64,000 nucleotides of DNA from A07HB70 sp964512675. GTDB taxonomy: Archaea; Halobacteriota; Halobacteria; Halobacteriales; Haloferacaceae. Each line of letters opens with the position of its first letter. Position 1 is the stretch's first letter. The notes below the pieces were generated by a model. That model searched no databases and was not told where the DNA came from. It worked only from the letters and a program-made list of their open reading frames with translations. The DNA is taken from positions 10,801 to 74,800 of the forward strand of contig CAZEJR010000010.1 of NCBI GenBank assembly GCA_964512675.1, in the 5' to 3' direction. Shown here piece by piece: positions 25,739 to 34,922 of this stretch. The translations under genes and the position numbers were made by a program.

Positions 25739-26266
25739 GTGCTCGACACCGACGAACTCGTCGCGGCGCTGCGTGACGCCGACGCGGTGCGCTACGGCGA
25801 GTTCGAACTCTCGCACGGCGGGACGAGCGAGTACTACGTCGATAAGTACCGGTTCGGGACGGACCCGACGCCGCTCGCGCTGGTGGCGCGGGCGTTCGCA
25901 GAGCGCCTCGACGGGGCGCGGCCCGCGGGCGTCGCGGTCGGCGCGGTGCCACTCGTCGTCGCGACGGCGCTGGAGACGGGCGAGTCGTACCTCGTCGCGC
26001 GGAAGGCGACGAAGGAGTACGGAACGGGCAACCGGGTCGAGGGCGACCTGACCGGGGGCGAGCGCGTCGTCGTACTGGAGGACGTGGCGACGACGGGCCG
26101 GTCGGCGCTCGACGCCGTCGAGGCGCTGCGCGAGGCCGGCGCCGTCGTCGACCGGGTGCTGGTCGTCGTCGACCGGGAGGAGGGCGCGAGCGACCTGCTA
26201 GCGGACCACGGCGTGGCACTGGAGGCGCTGGTGACCGCGAGCGACCTGCTGGCAGCAGAGGAGTAG
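25739..26266 (+). CDS. pyrE: Orotate phosphoribosyltransferase
   Basis: 175 aa from the GTG at 25739 (VLDTDELVAAL). PRPP-binding motif VVVLEDVATTGRS at about residues 109-121, preceded by ARKATKEYGTGN (flexible catalytic loop) and a N-terminal ELSHGGTSEYYVDKY block, as in archaeal PyrE. It converts orotate and PRPP to orotidine 5'-phosphate. A TTAA-containing stretch about 20-30 nt upstream may be its promoter. Confidence 0.92.
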   Translation: MLDTDELVAALRDADAVRYGEFELSHGGTSEYYVDKYRFGTDPTPLALVARAFAERLDGARPAGVAVGAVPLVVATALETGESYLVARKATKEYGTGNRVEGDLTGGERVVVLEDVATTGRSALDAVEALREAGAVVDRVLVVVDREEGASDLLADHGVALEALVTASDLLAAEE

Positions 26267-26385
26267 GCGTCGGCGCAGTCTGCGCCCGCGACACGACCCG
26301 CAGCCCGCGTGGTCGCCGCGACCGTGTCTATCTCGCCGTGACTCGACGCCGGTATGCTCATGTTCGTGTGGACACGCGGCGGAGT

Positions 26386-27099
26386 GTGAACAGGGCAGCG
26401 AAGGCCCGCCTCCAGCTCCGTGCGGTTACCCTGCTCCGGGCGCTGAAGCGGAGCCGGACGTACGAGGAGCTCGCCGCAGAGACGGGACTCCCCGCCGGCG
26501 ACCTCAACCGCTACGTCAACGGTCACGTCCTGCCGGGCGTCGAGCGGGCGCGAGCCGTCGTCGAGGGCGCCGGTCGGGAGACGGTCGTCGCGGAGCTGGA
26601 AGAGCGCATCCGGGTCGACGACGAGGGCTACGTCGACAACTCCGGGGTCGTCTTCGACCAGCCGTTCCTGAACCTGGTCGCCCCGGTCGTCGCGACGGCG
26701 TTCGACGACCCCGCGCCGGACGCCGTGCTGACGGCGGCGACGGACGGCATCACGTTCGGCGCGGCGGTCGCCTCGCACCTCGGCGCGCGTGTCGCGTACG
26801 CCAAGAAGACGAGAGAGACGGCGGTCGAGGAGTTCGTCGAGGCGCGCGACCGACTGGCGTCGGGGATCGAGCTCACCTACTACCTCCCGACTGCGGCGCT
26901 CTCGGCTGGTGACCGCGTGCTCGTCGTCGACGACCTGGTGCGCTCGGGCGAGACCCAGGCCCTCCTGCTCGACGTCGCCGAGCGCTCGGACGCGGAGGTC
27001 GTCGGCGTCGCGGCGCTCATCGCCGTCGGCGACGAGGGACTCTCGCGCGCCCGCGAGCGGACGGACGCGCCGGTCGACGCGCTCGTTCGTCTCCGCTGA
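26386..27099 (+). CDS. HTH plus phosphoribosyltransferase-fold protein
   Basis: 237 aa from the GTG at 26386 (VNRAAKARLQLRAVTLL). Residues about 1-65 hold a helix-turn-helix (TYEELAAETGLPAGDLNRYV), and about 80-237 a type I PRTase fold with the PRPP loop VLVVDDLVRSGET near 182. Such haloarchaeal proteins are annotated as PRTases or regulators and the DNA-binding front points to a metabolite-sensing regulator. It precedes a purine/pyrimidine permease by 79 nt on the same strand, so control of nucleobase uptake or salvage is a reasonable guess. Confidence 0.75.
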   Translation: MNRAAKARLQLRAVTLLRALKRSRTYEELAAETGLPAGDLNRYVNGHVLPGVERARAVVEGAGRETVVAELEERIRVDDEGYVDNSGVVFDQPFLNLVAPVVATAFDDPAPDAVLTAATDGITFGAAVASHLGARVAYAKKTRETAVEEFVEARDRLASGIELTYYLPTAALSAGDRVLVVDDLVRSGETQALLLDVAERSDAEVVGVAALIAVGDEGLSRARERTDAPVDALVRLR

Positions 27100-27178
27100 G
27101 CGATCCACGAACGTGTATCACGGGTAGTGTGATGCTGCATCAAAACTCAAGTAGGTGCTCACCGCATGACCGGGTGAG

Positions 27179-28630
27179 ATGGCAACGAGCGACGGGGGCG
27201 ACGGCTGGCTGGCGGGGGTTTTCGGAGTTGACGAACACGACACCTCGGTCTCGGCCGAGGTGTTGGCCGGGGTGACGACGTTTCTCACGATGAGCTACAT
27301 CGTGGTGGTCAACCCGAACGTCCTCGCGGCGGGCGAGAACGCGCCCGGTATCGCTGTACAGGGGCTCTCGCGGCCGGCGGTGGTGTCGATGCTCGCGGTC
27401 GTCACCATCCTCGCCGCCGCCGTCGCGACGTTCGTCATGGCGCTGTACGCCAACCGCCCGTTCGCGCAGGCGCCGGGGCTGGGGCTCAACGCCTTCTTCG
27501 CGTTCACCGTGGTCGGCGCCCTCGGGGTGCCGTGGCAGACGGCGCTCGCGGCGGTCGTCGTCGAGGGAGTGATCTTCGTCGCGCTCACCGCCGCCGGGGC
27601 CCGCGAGTATATCATCCGGGTGTTTCCGGAGCCGGTGAAGCTGGCCGTCGGGAGCGGGATCGGGCTGTTTCTCACGATCATCGGCCTCCAGGCGATGAAC
27701 GTCGTCGTCGACGACCCGGCGACGCTTCTGACCCTCGGTGGGGTGGCGAGCGACCCGGTCGCGGTGCTCTCGGTGCTCGGTCTGTTCGTCACGTTCGCGC
27801 TCTACGCCCGTGGGGTCCGCGGGTCGATCGTCGTCGGTATCGTCCTGACGACGCTGGCCGGAATGGCAGTGACGTTCGTCGGCCTCGTCGAGCCGGGGAC
27901 GGTCGCGCCGGCGTTCGTCCGGACGGGCGGCCTCGACCTCTCGATGGCGTTCGCGCCCCGGTACGACATCACGCCGCTCGCGGGCGCGTTCGTCTCCGGG
28001 CTGTCGGGCATCGAGTCGTTCAGCTTCGCGCTCGTCGTGTTCACCTTCTTCTTCGTCGACTTCTTCGACACCGCGGGGACACTCGTCGGTGTCGGGCAGG
28101 CCGGCGGGTTCCTGGACGAGCGCGGCAACCTGCCGGACATCGACCGGCCGCTGATGGCCGACGCCGTCGGCACCACCGTCGGCGGGGCGCTCGGTACCTC
28201 CACCGTCACCACGTACATCGAGTCCGCCTCGGGCGTCGAGGAGGGCGGTCGGACCGGACTGACGGCGCTCACCGTCGCCGTGCTGTTCGTCTTCGCGCTG
28301 GCGCTGGTGCCGCTGGCGACCGCGGTGCCGCTCTACGCCTCCCACATCGCGCTGGTCGTCATCGGCGTCGTGATGCTCCGCAACGTCGTCGAGATCGCGT
28401 GGGGCGACGTCACCGACGCGGTGCCGGCGGGACTGACCATCCTCGTGATGCCGTTTACCTACTCGATCGCGTTCGGTATCGCCGCTGGCATCATCTCCTA
28501 CCCCGTGGTGAAGCTGGCAGCCGGCAGGGCCGGCGACCTCCGCCCCGGCCACTACGTCCTCGCGGGCGCGTTCGTCGTCTACTTTTTCGTGCGGACCAGC
28601 GGCCTCCTCTCCGGACAGCTCTCGTTCTGA
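27179..28630 (+). CDS. NCS2 nucleobase permease (AzgA-type)
   Basis: 483 aa, twelve to fourteen membrane helices. Opens FGVDEHDTSVSAEVLAGVTT; AzgA-group motifs are FLTMSYIVVVNP, FAQAPGLGLNAFFAF near residue 100, and FVDFFDTAGTLVGVG near 295. In this transporter group the QAPGLGLNAF and DFFDTAGT blocks form the substrate site for adenine, guanine or hypoxanthine with proton symport. Near the HTH/PRTase protein and pyrE, it makes a small nucleobase-salvage neighbourhood. Confidence 0.9.
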   Translation: MATSDGGDGWLAGVFGVDEHDTSVSAEVLAGVTTFLTMSYIVVVNPNVLAAGENAPGIAVQGLSRPAVVSMLAVVTILAAAVATFVMALYANRPFAQAPGLGLNAFFAFTVVGALGVPWQTALAAVVVEGVIFVALTAAGAREYIIRVFPEPVKLAVGSGIGLFLTIIGLQAMNVVVDDPATLLTLGGVASDPVAVLSVLGLFVTFALYARGVRGSIVVGIVLTTLAGMAVTFVGLVEPGTVAPAFVRTGGLDLSMAFAPRYDITPLAGAFVSGLSGIESFSFALVVFTFFFVDFFDTAGTLVGVGQAGGFLDERGNLPDIDRPLMADAVGTTVGGALGTSTVTTYIESASGVEEGGRTGLTALTVAVLFVFALALVPLATAVPLYASHIALVVIGVVMLRNVVEIAWGDVTDAVPAGLTILVMPFTYSIAFGIAAGIISYPVVKLAAGRAGDLRPGHYVLAGAFVVYFFVRTSGLLSGQLSF

Positions 28631-28673
28631 GCCGATCCACGAGGCTTATACCCGGTGCCGTCCCGGCTCCGCC

Positions 28674-30038
28674 GTGGACCGTCGCCGCGCCGCTCGCGTC
28701 GCCGTCGGCCTCCTCGTCGTGGCACTCCTCCTCGCGACGGCGGGAACGACTCTCGCCTACGACCCCGACCAGCGCTCGACGCTCGGGAGCGGTCGGGTGG
28801 CCGAGCCGGCGGGAGGGCAGACGGTCGTGGGGGTGCAGGGGTTCCACTGGGAGGGAGAGGGCAACCCGAAGAAGCCCCCGCGACTCCTGGCCGCCGACCG
28901 CGTCGCGCAGACGGAGTGGGTGTACGACGGCTCCGGCCGGGCGGCGTGGTACTACGACGTCGACCCGCTGCCGGACGGCGACCTCCTCGTCACCTCGATC
29001 TCGCGCCGGGCGACCGTCGTCGTCCGGATGGACCGCGAGACCCGCGAGGTGGAGTGGCGCGAGCGAATCGACGCCCGCGACACCCACGACGTCGACCTGA
29101 CGCCGGAGGGTCACCTCGTCGTCGCGAACATGCGTAACTGGGACGCCGAGCGCGGCGTCTCGAACGACCGGGTGTTCGTCTACGACCGGCAGAACGACAC
29201 GGTGCTCTGGGAGTGGACGTTCCGGAACCACTACCCGAACGACACCGACGGCGGGTTCGGCGAGGACTGGACCCACGTCAACGACGTCGACGTCGTCGAC
29301 GGCGGGTCGGCCTTCCTCGTCTCGCCGCGGAACTTCGACCAGGTGATCAAGGTCGACCGCGAGACAAAGGAGATCGTCTGGCGTCTCGGGCGGGACGGCG
29401 ACCACGACGTCCTGCACGAGCAGCACAACCCCGACCTCCTGACCGGACCGGACGGGGAGCCGACGGTGCTCGTCGCCGACTCCGAGAACGACCGGATCGT
29501 CGAGTACGCCCGGCGCGACGGCGAGTGGGTCCGGACGTGGACGCTCCGGTCGGGGCTGTCCTGGCCCCGAGACGCCGACCGGCTCCCGAACGGCAACACG
29601 CTCGTCACGGACACGCTGAACCAGCGGGTGATCGAGGTGACGCCGACCGGCGAGGTGGTGTGGGAGTACCGCGCGACCTGGGGGCCGTACGACGCCGAGC
29701 GGATCGGGACCGGCGACGGGTCGAACGGCCCGACGATGGCCGAACAGGGGATCACGGGGACCTACGAGGTGCGGGGCGGCGAGAGCGACGTCGCCGAGAC
29801 GGTCGGCCCGGCGACGTGGCTCGCCGGCGCGCTCGCCGGCACGCCGCTCGCCGAGCCCGCGGCGTCGTTCGCCGAGCGCTGGTCACACGTCGTCCCGTGG
29901 CTGCGGCCGGTCTGGCTCCCGCCGTGGGGCGCCGGCTACGTCGTGCTCGCGGGGCTCGTCGGCGTCACGTGGGCCGGCGCAGAGGCCGTCCTCGCGCGGC
30001 GACAGATCGTAGACACGCTGGCCGGAGTGACGGGCTGA
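28674..30038 (+). CDS. Arylsulfotransferase (ASST)-family beta-propeller membrane protein
   Basis: 454 aa, GTG start. N-terminal signal anchor at about residues 9-27, a six-bladed propeller built of repeats such as DVDLTPEGHLVVANMR, HVNDVDVVDGGSAFLVSPR, HEQHNPDLL and DADRLPNGNTLVTDTLNQR, and a C-terminal membrane helix (about 425-445). The ASST fold is clear, but catalytic His and Arg of bacterial arylsulfotransferase cannot be placed with confidence, so it may be a non-catalytic relative facing the outside of the cell. Confidence 0.8.
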   Translation: MDRRRAARVAVGLLVVALLLATAGTTLAYDPDQRSTLGSGRVAEPAGGQTVVGVQGFHWEGEGNPKKPPRLLAADRVAQTEWVYDGSGRAAWYYDVDPLPDGDLLVTSISRRATVVVRMDRETREVEWRERIDARDTHDVDLTPEGHLVVANMRNWDAERGVSNDRVFVYDRQNDTVLWEWTFRNHYPNDTDGGFGEDWTHVNDVDVVDGGSAFLVSPRNFDQVIKVDRETKEIVWRLGRDGDHDVLHEQHNPDLLTGPDGEPTVLVADSENDRIVEYARRDGEWVRTWTLRSGLSWPRDADRLPNGNTLVTDTLNQRVIEVTPTGEVVWEYRATWGPYDAERIGTGDGSNGPTMAEQGITGTYEVRGGESDVAETVGPATWLAGALAGTPLAEPAASFAERWSHVVPWLRPVWLPPWGAGYVVLAGLVGVTWAGAEAVLARRQIVDTLAGVTG

Positions 30039-30100
30039 CCGTGCGTATCGACGGGGGCGCGAGCGAACGGTTCTTGTAACCGGCGGCCCTCTCTCTGTAC

Positions 30101-30346
30101 GTGACAGAGCTCACGCTGTACGAACTGCCGGGCTGTCCGTACTGCGCGAAGGTGACGGACAAGCTGGCGGAACTGGACGTAGAGTACGAGTCGATCGAGG
30201 TGCCACGGTCGCACTCCGAGCGAACGGAGGTTGAGGAGGTCAGCGGTCAGACGGGTGTGCCCGTCATCGTCGACCCCGAGAACGACGTCCACGGGATGCC
30301 CGAGAGCGACGACATCGTCGCCTACCTCGACCGGACGTACGCGTAG
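30101..30346 (+). CDS. Glutaredoxin-family protein
   Basis: 81 aa, GTG start. Active site CPYC at residues 12-15 after a first strand LTLYELPG, and cis-Pro in TGVPVIVD near 50-57. Length and motif match the small thioredoxin-fold glutaredoxins of Halobacteria, which probably work with gamma-glutamylcysteine or other thiols. Stand-alone, 63 nt after the previous gene. Confidence 0.88.
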   Translation: MTELTLYELPGCPYCAKVTDKLAELDVEYESIEVPRSHSERTEVEEVSGQTGVPVIVDPENDVHGMPESDDIVAYLDRTYA

Positions 30347-30376
30347 GGCGAAGCCGACCGCCGGTCCGCGTTCGGG

Positions 30377-31345
30377 TCAGGCCCGGTCGGCGGCCTCGGC
30401 GGCGCGCTCCCTGACGAGCCGCCGAACTGCCTCGGGGCCCGTCGTCTCGCGCAGCTCCGCACAGGCGACGATCGCGGTGCCACCGACGGAGCGGCGCTCC
30501 GGTCGGTCCTCCGCGAAGTAGACGGCACGGGTACGGGTCACCTCGCCGAGCGAGGAGAGCAGTTCGGCCCGCTTCTTCGCGGCGCGGTCGAACGCGGAGT
30601 GGCCGGTGAGCAGGTGGTCGGCCCCGTCGTCCTCTGTGACGGAGTCGAACGGCGACCGGGCCGTGGGGTGAACCGTGAACCCGGCGCGAGAGAGGACCGC
30701 TACGACGTGTTCGTCGTCCGGGTCGACCGCCGGGTCCTCCGGCGTCGGGTCGGCGTCGCGCACCTCCTCGGCGCCGTCGAGGACGGAGACGGGCGCGGAG
30801 AACGGCCTGTCGAACAGCTCCTCCAGATGGACTGCCACCTCGACGCTCGCGTTCATCCCGTCCTCGTACTTCGAGACGGTGCGACGGGAGACGCCGAGCT
30901 CGTTCGCCAGCCGCCCGAGGCTCCAGTCACGGGCCTCGCGCTCGTCGGCCAGCAGGTCGCCGTCGATGTTGACGTAGAGCCCACCCGGCGCCGCGTAGAT
31001 GAGCGGCGGGACGGTCTCGACGAACAGGTCGTACGCCGTGTCCGGGTGAAAGACGGGCACGCCGTGCCGGAAGTAGACGACCTCGGGTTTCAGCTCCTCG
31101 TCACGGGTCCGCAGCCCGACCACCAGCGGCGTGGCGTCGAGGTAGGTGCCGAGACGCCGGAGTTCGGCGCCCGTCGCGCCGTCGAGCGCGTCGACGTTCC
31201 CGAGCACCTTCACCAGGAGCAGGTCCTCGCCGCGCCGCGCCGCGAGGTCGAAGCTCTTTGCCCTGATGACACACCGGTCGCTGACGAGAAAGTCCGCGTC
31301 ACGGAGCATCGCGGCCAGGTTCTCGACCAGCGCGGTCCGGGACAT
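30377..31345 (-). CDS. XRE-type HTH regulator with N-terminal nuclease-like domain
   Basis: 322 aa from the ATG at 31345. Residues about 1-100 look like an endonuclease-like fold (FDLAARRGEDLLLVKVLGNVD). An HTH follows at about 130-155 (SLGRLANELGVSRRTVSKYE), then a C-terminal domain with TARSPFDSV. This family is conserved through Euryarchaeota and is annotated as putative HTH-type transcriptional regulator; targets are unknown. It diverges from tiaS across 204 nt that hold a strong TATA box. Confidence 0.8.
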   Translation of the reverse strand: MSRTALVENLAAMLRDADFLVSDRCVIRAKSFDLAARRGEDLLLVKVLGNVDALDGATGAELRRLGTYLDATPLVVGLRTRDEELKPEVVYFRHGVPVFHPDTAYDLFVETVPPLIYAAPGGLYVNIDGDLLADEREARDWSLGRLANELGVSRRTVSKYEDGMNASVEVAVHLEELFDRPFSAPVSVLDGAEEVRDADPTPEDPAVDPDDEHVVAVLSRAGFTVHPTARSPFDSVTEDDGADHLLTGHSAFDRAAKKRAELLSSLGEVTRTRAVYFAEDRPERRSVGGTAIVACAELRETTGPEAVRRLVRERAAEAADRA

Positions 31346-31364
31346 AACTTCACCTAGTCCTACG

Positions 31365-31377
31365 GTCGTATATATAC
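31365..31377 (-). promoter_or_regulatory. TATA box of the XRE-type regulator
   Basis: The palindromic stretch gtatatatac lies about 22-32 nt before the ATG at 31345 on the minus strand, giving an almost leaderless mRNA. Its symmetry would also allow plus-strand activity, but tiaS starts about 175 nt away. Confidence 0.6.
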
Positions 31378-31549
31378 GTTGTGACGGGGGTCGCGGCTGC
31401 GTCTGTCGATCGGTCCCCCCGAATGGAAACGCCGAAGCGCTCTGACCCCGAGAACGAGGCGTGCGCGGACGAGAGACGACGTGGCTCCCGGCCCAGGGGG
31501 TCCAGGCCGGTGCTGGCGGCGCCCGCTGTGGCGCTCCACGGAGCCTCCC

Positions 31550-32812
31550 GTGACGGTCGTCGCTATCGACGACACCGACAGCCGCGACGGGATGTGCACC
31601 ACCTACCTCGCGGCGCGGCTGGCCGACCGTCTCGCCGGCGCGGGCGCAGTCGTCGAGCGACGCCTGCTGGTCCGGTGTACACCCGCCGTCGCGGCGAAGA
31701 CCCGCGGAAACGCCGCCTGTGCGGTCCACACCGACGCCGACCCGACGCTCGCACGACGAGCCGCGCGAGACCTGATCGAGGCTCACGCGGCGACGGGAGA
31801 CCGGACCAGCCCCGGTCTCGTCGTCGCCCCGGACGCCCCGGAGACCGTCCCCCGCGGGGTCCGCGCGTTCGCACGCCGGGGCGTCCGGGGACACCACACA
31901 CTCGACGACGCCCTCGCGACGGCAGCGGCTGCGGGCTACGCTCACGACGGGTGGGCCGGGGGACGGGGGCGGATCGGTGCGCTCGTCGCCGTCGGGTGGC
32001 CGGCGGTCGGCGAGGACCGGACGCACGAGCGGCTGGTCTACCGCCCGCGCGAGCGGTGGGGAACCGAGCGCCGCGTGGACGAGGCGGGCGTCTTCGCGGC
32101 GGCGGGCGACGCGTACCCCGCGGCGTGGGACACCGTCGACCGCGCCGCCGAGGAGGCCGTCTGCGTCCCCGCGACACCCGGCCCGGTGCTGTTCGGGATC
32201 CGTGGCGACGGCCCCGAGGTCGTCGAGCGCGTCGCGGCGCAGGTCGACCACGAACCCGCCGAGCGCGCGGCGACGTTCGTCACGAACCAGGGGACCGACG
32301 CCCACCTACGGCGGGCGGCGCTCGCGGCGGTCCGCGAGGGCCGGGCGTACCGCGTCGACGCGACGGTCGCGGCCGACCCGGAGACCCGCGCAGGCGGACA
32401 CGTCCACCTCGTCCTGCGCGACGGCGCCGCCGAACTCCCGGCGGTCGCGTTCGAGCCGACGAAGCGGTTCCGCGACCGGGTGCGGGCGCTCCGCGCCGGC
32501 GACCGGGTGACCGTCTGCGGCGAGGTCGGGCGAGGGACGGTCAAACTGGAGAAGTTCGCGGTCCGGAGCCTGGTCGAGACGGAGCGGGTCGTGCCGGCCT
32601 GTCCGGACTGCGGGCGGTCGATGTCGTCGGCGGGCGCGGACGCGGGCTACCGGTGTCGGGACTGCGGGACCGCGGCGGACGGGAAGCGCGAGCGGCGGGT
32701 CGAGCGGGCCCTGGAGGAGGGGTGGTACGAGGTGCCGCCGCGGGCGCGCCGGCACGTCGCGAAGCCGCTCTGTCGCGGCGGGTTCGACGCGCCGGTCCAC
32801 CCGGAGCGGTGA
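31550..32812 (+). CDS. tiaS: tRNA(Ile2) 2-agmatinylcytidine synthetase TiaS
   Basis: 420 aa from the GTG at 31550 (VTVVAIDDTDSRDGMCTTY); the frame open upstream is not family-like. The TCKD-like N-terminal kinase domain has the IDDTDS block at residues 5-10, then RGNAACAVH. An OB-fold domain (about 255-345, DRVTVCGEVG) and a zinc ribbon at about 348-375 (CPDCG ... CRDCG) follow. TiaS attaches agmatine to C34 of tRNA-Ile(CAU) so that it reads AUA. Essential in Archaea. Confidence 0.92.
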   Translation: MTVVAIDDTDSRDGMCTTYLAARLADRLAGAGAVVERRLLVRCTPAVAAKTRGNAACAVHTDADPTLARRAARDLIEAHAATGDRTSPGLVVAPDAPETVPRGVRAFARRGVRGHHTLDDALATAAAAGYAHDGWAGGRGRIGALVAVGWPAVGEDRTHERLVYRPRERWGTERRVDEAGVFAAAGDAYPAAWDTVDRAAEEAVCVPATPGPVLFGIRGDGPEVVERVAAQVDHEPAERAATFVTNQGTDAHLRRAALAAVREGRAYRVDATVAADPETRAGGHVHLVLRDGAAELPAVAFEPTKRFRDRVRALRAGDRVTVCGEVGRGTVKLEKFAVRSLVETERVVPACPDCGRSMSSAGADAGYRCRDCGTAADGKRERRVERALEEGWYEVPPRARRHVAKPLCRGGFDAPVHPER

Positions 32813-32816
32813 GCGG

Positions 32817-33404
32817 TCAGTCCGCGAGCGGGTCGAACAGCGCCACGTCGTGGAGCCTGGAGTCGTCGGTCAGCTCCGGGTGGAAGGCGAGGCCGACGAC
32901 CGGCCCCTCGCGGACGGCGACGGGGCGACCGTCGACGGTCGCCAGCACCTCGACGTCGGGACCGACGTCGGCGACGGCGGGCGCGCGGATGAACACGCCG
33001 GGGAACGGGCCGTCGAGGCCGGCGACGTCCAGCCCGCTCTCGAAGCTGTCGCGCTGGCGACCGAAGGCGTTGCGATCGACCGTGACGTCGAGGACGTCGA
33101 GTGTCTCGACCCGGTCGTCCCGGGCGTCGCGTGCAGCGACGATGAGGCCGGCACAGGTGGCAAAGAGCGGCTTGCCGGCCTCGGCGTGGGCGACGAGCTC
33201 CGGCGCGATGTCACGTCTGTGGAGGAGCCGCGAGATCGTCGTCGACTCGCCGCCGGGGAGGGCAACGGCGTCGCAGTCGGGGACGACACCGGCGTTTCGC
33301 ACCGCCGTCGCCTCGACGGAGCGGCCACGACTGGCCGCGGCACGCTCGACCGCGGCGACGTGTTCGGCGGCGTCTCCCTGGACCCCGACGACGGCGACGC
33401 GCAT
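32817..33404 (-). CDS. pdxT: Pyridoxal 5'-phosphate synthase glutaminase subunit PdxT
   Basis: 195 aa. Class I amidotransferase: GGESTT at about residues 51-56, nucleophile Cys in FATCAGLI near 84, and the His/Glu pair in FHPELT near 173. It supplies ammonia to PdxS for vitamin B6 synthesis from glutamine, ribose 5-phosphate and glyceraldehyde 3-phosphate. The gene follows pdxS on the same strand with one base between. Confidence 0.93.
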   Translation of the reverse strand: MRVAVVGVQGDAAEHVAAVERAAASRGRSVEATAVRNAGVVPDCDAVALPGGESTTISRLLHRRDIAPELVAHAEAGKPLFATCAGLIVAARDARDDRVETLDVLDVTVDRNAFGRQRDSFESGLDVAGLDGPFPGVFIRAPAVADVGPDVEVLATVDGRPVAVREGPVVGLAFHPELTDDSRLHDVALFDPLAD

Positions 33405-33405
33405 C

Positions 33406-34314
33406 TCAGACGCCGCGGTCTTGGAGCTGCTCTTCCTCCGGGAGGGAGGCGTTCGACTCGCCGGCCATGCCGCCGCCGGCGGCGCCGGCGACCTGCGCGA
33501 GGGCCTCGGGGTCGTCCCAGTCGTTGACCGCGTCGACGATCGCGGTGCCCATCCGCTCGGGGTCCTCGGCGCCGAAGACGCCGGAGCCGACGAAGATGCC
33601 GTCGCAGCCGTGGTACATCATCAGCGCGGCGTCTGCGGGGGTGGCGATGCCGCCGGCGGCGAAGTTGACGACCGGGAGCCGGCCCATCTCCGCCGTCTCG
33701 TGGACGAGGTGGGCGGGCGCCTCGTGTTCGCGGGCCCACTTCTCGCGCTCCTCGTGGTTCATGCCCGTCAGCTGCCGGATCGCGCCCTTGATGTTGCGCT
33801 GGTGGTGGACGGCCTGGTTCACGTCGCCCGTGCCGGCCTCGCCCTTCGTGCGGATCATCGCCGCGCCCTCGTCGATGCGGCGCAGCGCCTCCTGCAGGTT
33901 ACGCGCCCCACAGACGAACGGCGCGGTGAACTCGCGCTTGTCGATGTGATAGCGGTCGTCTGCCGGCGTGAGCACCTCGCTCTCGTCGATCATGTCGACG
34001 CCGAGCGCCTCGAGGATCTCGGCCTCCTTCCGGTGACCGATCCGGGACTTCCCCATCGCCGGGATCGACACCTCGTCGATGATACCCTCGACGTCCGCCG
34101 GGTCGGGCATCCGCGCGACGCCGCCACGCTTGCGGATGTCCGCGGGGACGGCCTCGAGAGCCATCACCGCGACCGCGCCGATATCCTCGGCGATCCGCGC
34201 CTGCTCTCGCGTCACCACGTCCATGATGACGCCGCCCTGTTGCATCCGCGCGAACCCGCGCTTGACGAGGTCGGTCCCCCGCCGCAGGTTCTCTAGATCG
34301 GTCGGTTCCGCCAT
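33406..34314 (-). CDS. pdxS: Pyridoxal 5'-phosphate synthase lyase subunit PdxS
   Basis: 302 aa from the ATG at 34314. (beta/alpha)8 barrel with near-universal blocks: GGVIMDVVTREQARIAEDIG, GAVAVMALEAVPADIR with the following K in RKRGGVARM, SRIGHR, AAMIRTKGEAGTGDV with a second active-site Lys, and NFAAGGIATPADAALMM. Twelve PdxS subunits with PdxT make PLP. First gene of a two-gene unit with pdxT. Confidence 0.96.
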   Translation of the reverse strand: MAEPTDLENLRRGTDLVKRGFARMQQGGVIMDVVTREQARIAEDIGAVAVMALEAVPADIRKRGGVARMPDPADVEGIIDEVSIPAMGKSRIGHRKEAEILEALGVDMIDESEVLTPADDRYHIDKREFTAPFVCGARNLQEALRRIDEGAAMIRTKGEAGTGDVNQAVHHQRNIKGAIRQLTGMNHEEREKWAREHEAPAHLVHETAEMGRLPVVNFAAGGIATPADAALMMYHGCDGIFVGSGVFGAEDPERMGTAIVDAVNDWDDPEALAQVAGAAGGGMAGESNASLPEEEQLQDRGV

Positions 34315-34419
34315 ACGAGCCGGTACGATCCCCACCGGGTAATGCTTGTCGCCATGCGTGCGCAGCCGCGTGCGCGACGCGTGAGCGTCTTTGAAGTGCC
34401 GTCGGCCCCACGGCTGCGT

Positions 34420-34689
34420 ATGGAAGAGACGGGTACCGAGGGCGACGGCGTGCGGGCGCAGTACGAGGAACGCGACGGCGAGCGTCTGCTGACCTTCGAG
34501 CGCGACGGACGGGCGGCGACCGTCGCCCAGAACGCCGACGGATACGCGATGCTGATGGTTCGGGCGAACGGCGACGAACTGGAGCGGTACTACGGCTTCG
34601 ACATGGCACTCGACCACGCCGCGGAGCTGCTCGGCGTCGCCCCAGCCGACCTGCCGGTGCCGGCGGCGGCGACAGATATGGGGATGTAG
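34420..34689 (+). CDS. Small haloarchaeal protein (DUF7111-like)
   Basis: 89 aa from the ATG at 34420 (MEETGTEGDGVRAQYEE). Two or three beta strands (RLLTFERDGRAATVAQNADG) and a helix (YYGFDMALDHAAELLG), no cysteines or membrane segment. It resembles a short uncharacterised Halobacteria family; the family name is given from memory. A TTTGAA stretch about 28 nt upstream may be its TATA box. Divergent from pdxS. Confidence 0.65.
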   Translation: MEETGTEGDGVRAQYEERDGERLLTFERDGRAATVAQNADGYAMLMVRANGDELERYYGFDMALDHAAELLGVAPADLPVPAAATDMGM

Positions 34690-34749
34690 CGCGGGGGACC
34701 GGGACCCGTCGCGCCGGTCACCTCGGCCCGTGCGCCGCCGGCGTCACGC

Positions 34750-34922
34750 TCAACCGCCCGGACCGTCCGCGTCTGCGGCCTCGCGCACGACGGCGAGTCC
34801 GAGCCACCTCCGGTTGCTGGCCGCCGACACGACGCCGGGGGGCTCGTCCGCGGCGCAGAGAGCCCGGACCACGGCTCGGCCGGCAGCCGTGACGTCGGAG
34901 ACGAGAACACGAGCGGACGCGC
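34750..34922 (-). other. Possible gene fragment downstream of the threonine synthase-like gene
   Basis: In the +1 frame just past the stop of the threonine synthase-like gene, about 57 codons read ARVLVSDVTAAGRAVVRAL, CAADEPPGVVSAASNRRW, LGLAVVREAADADGPGG with no good start codon. The composition is haloarchaeal coding-like, but no family is recognised. It could be a short gene using a CTG or a start inside the upstream gene, or the tail of a lost gene. The rest of the 233-nt gap is empty. Confidence 0.3.

Noticed and set aside
31381..34296. A 971-codon plus-strand frame over tiaS and antisense to pdxT/pdxS
   Set aside because: The real genes in other frames have clear motifs; this one has none.
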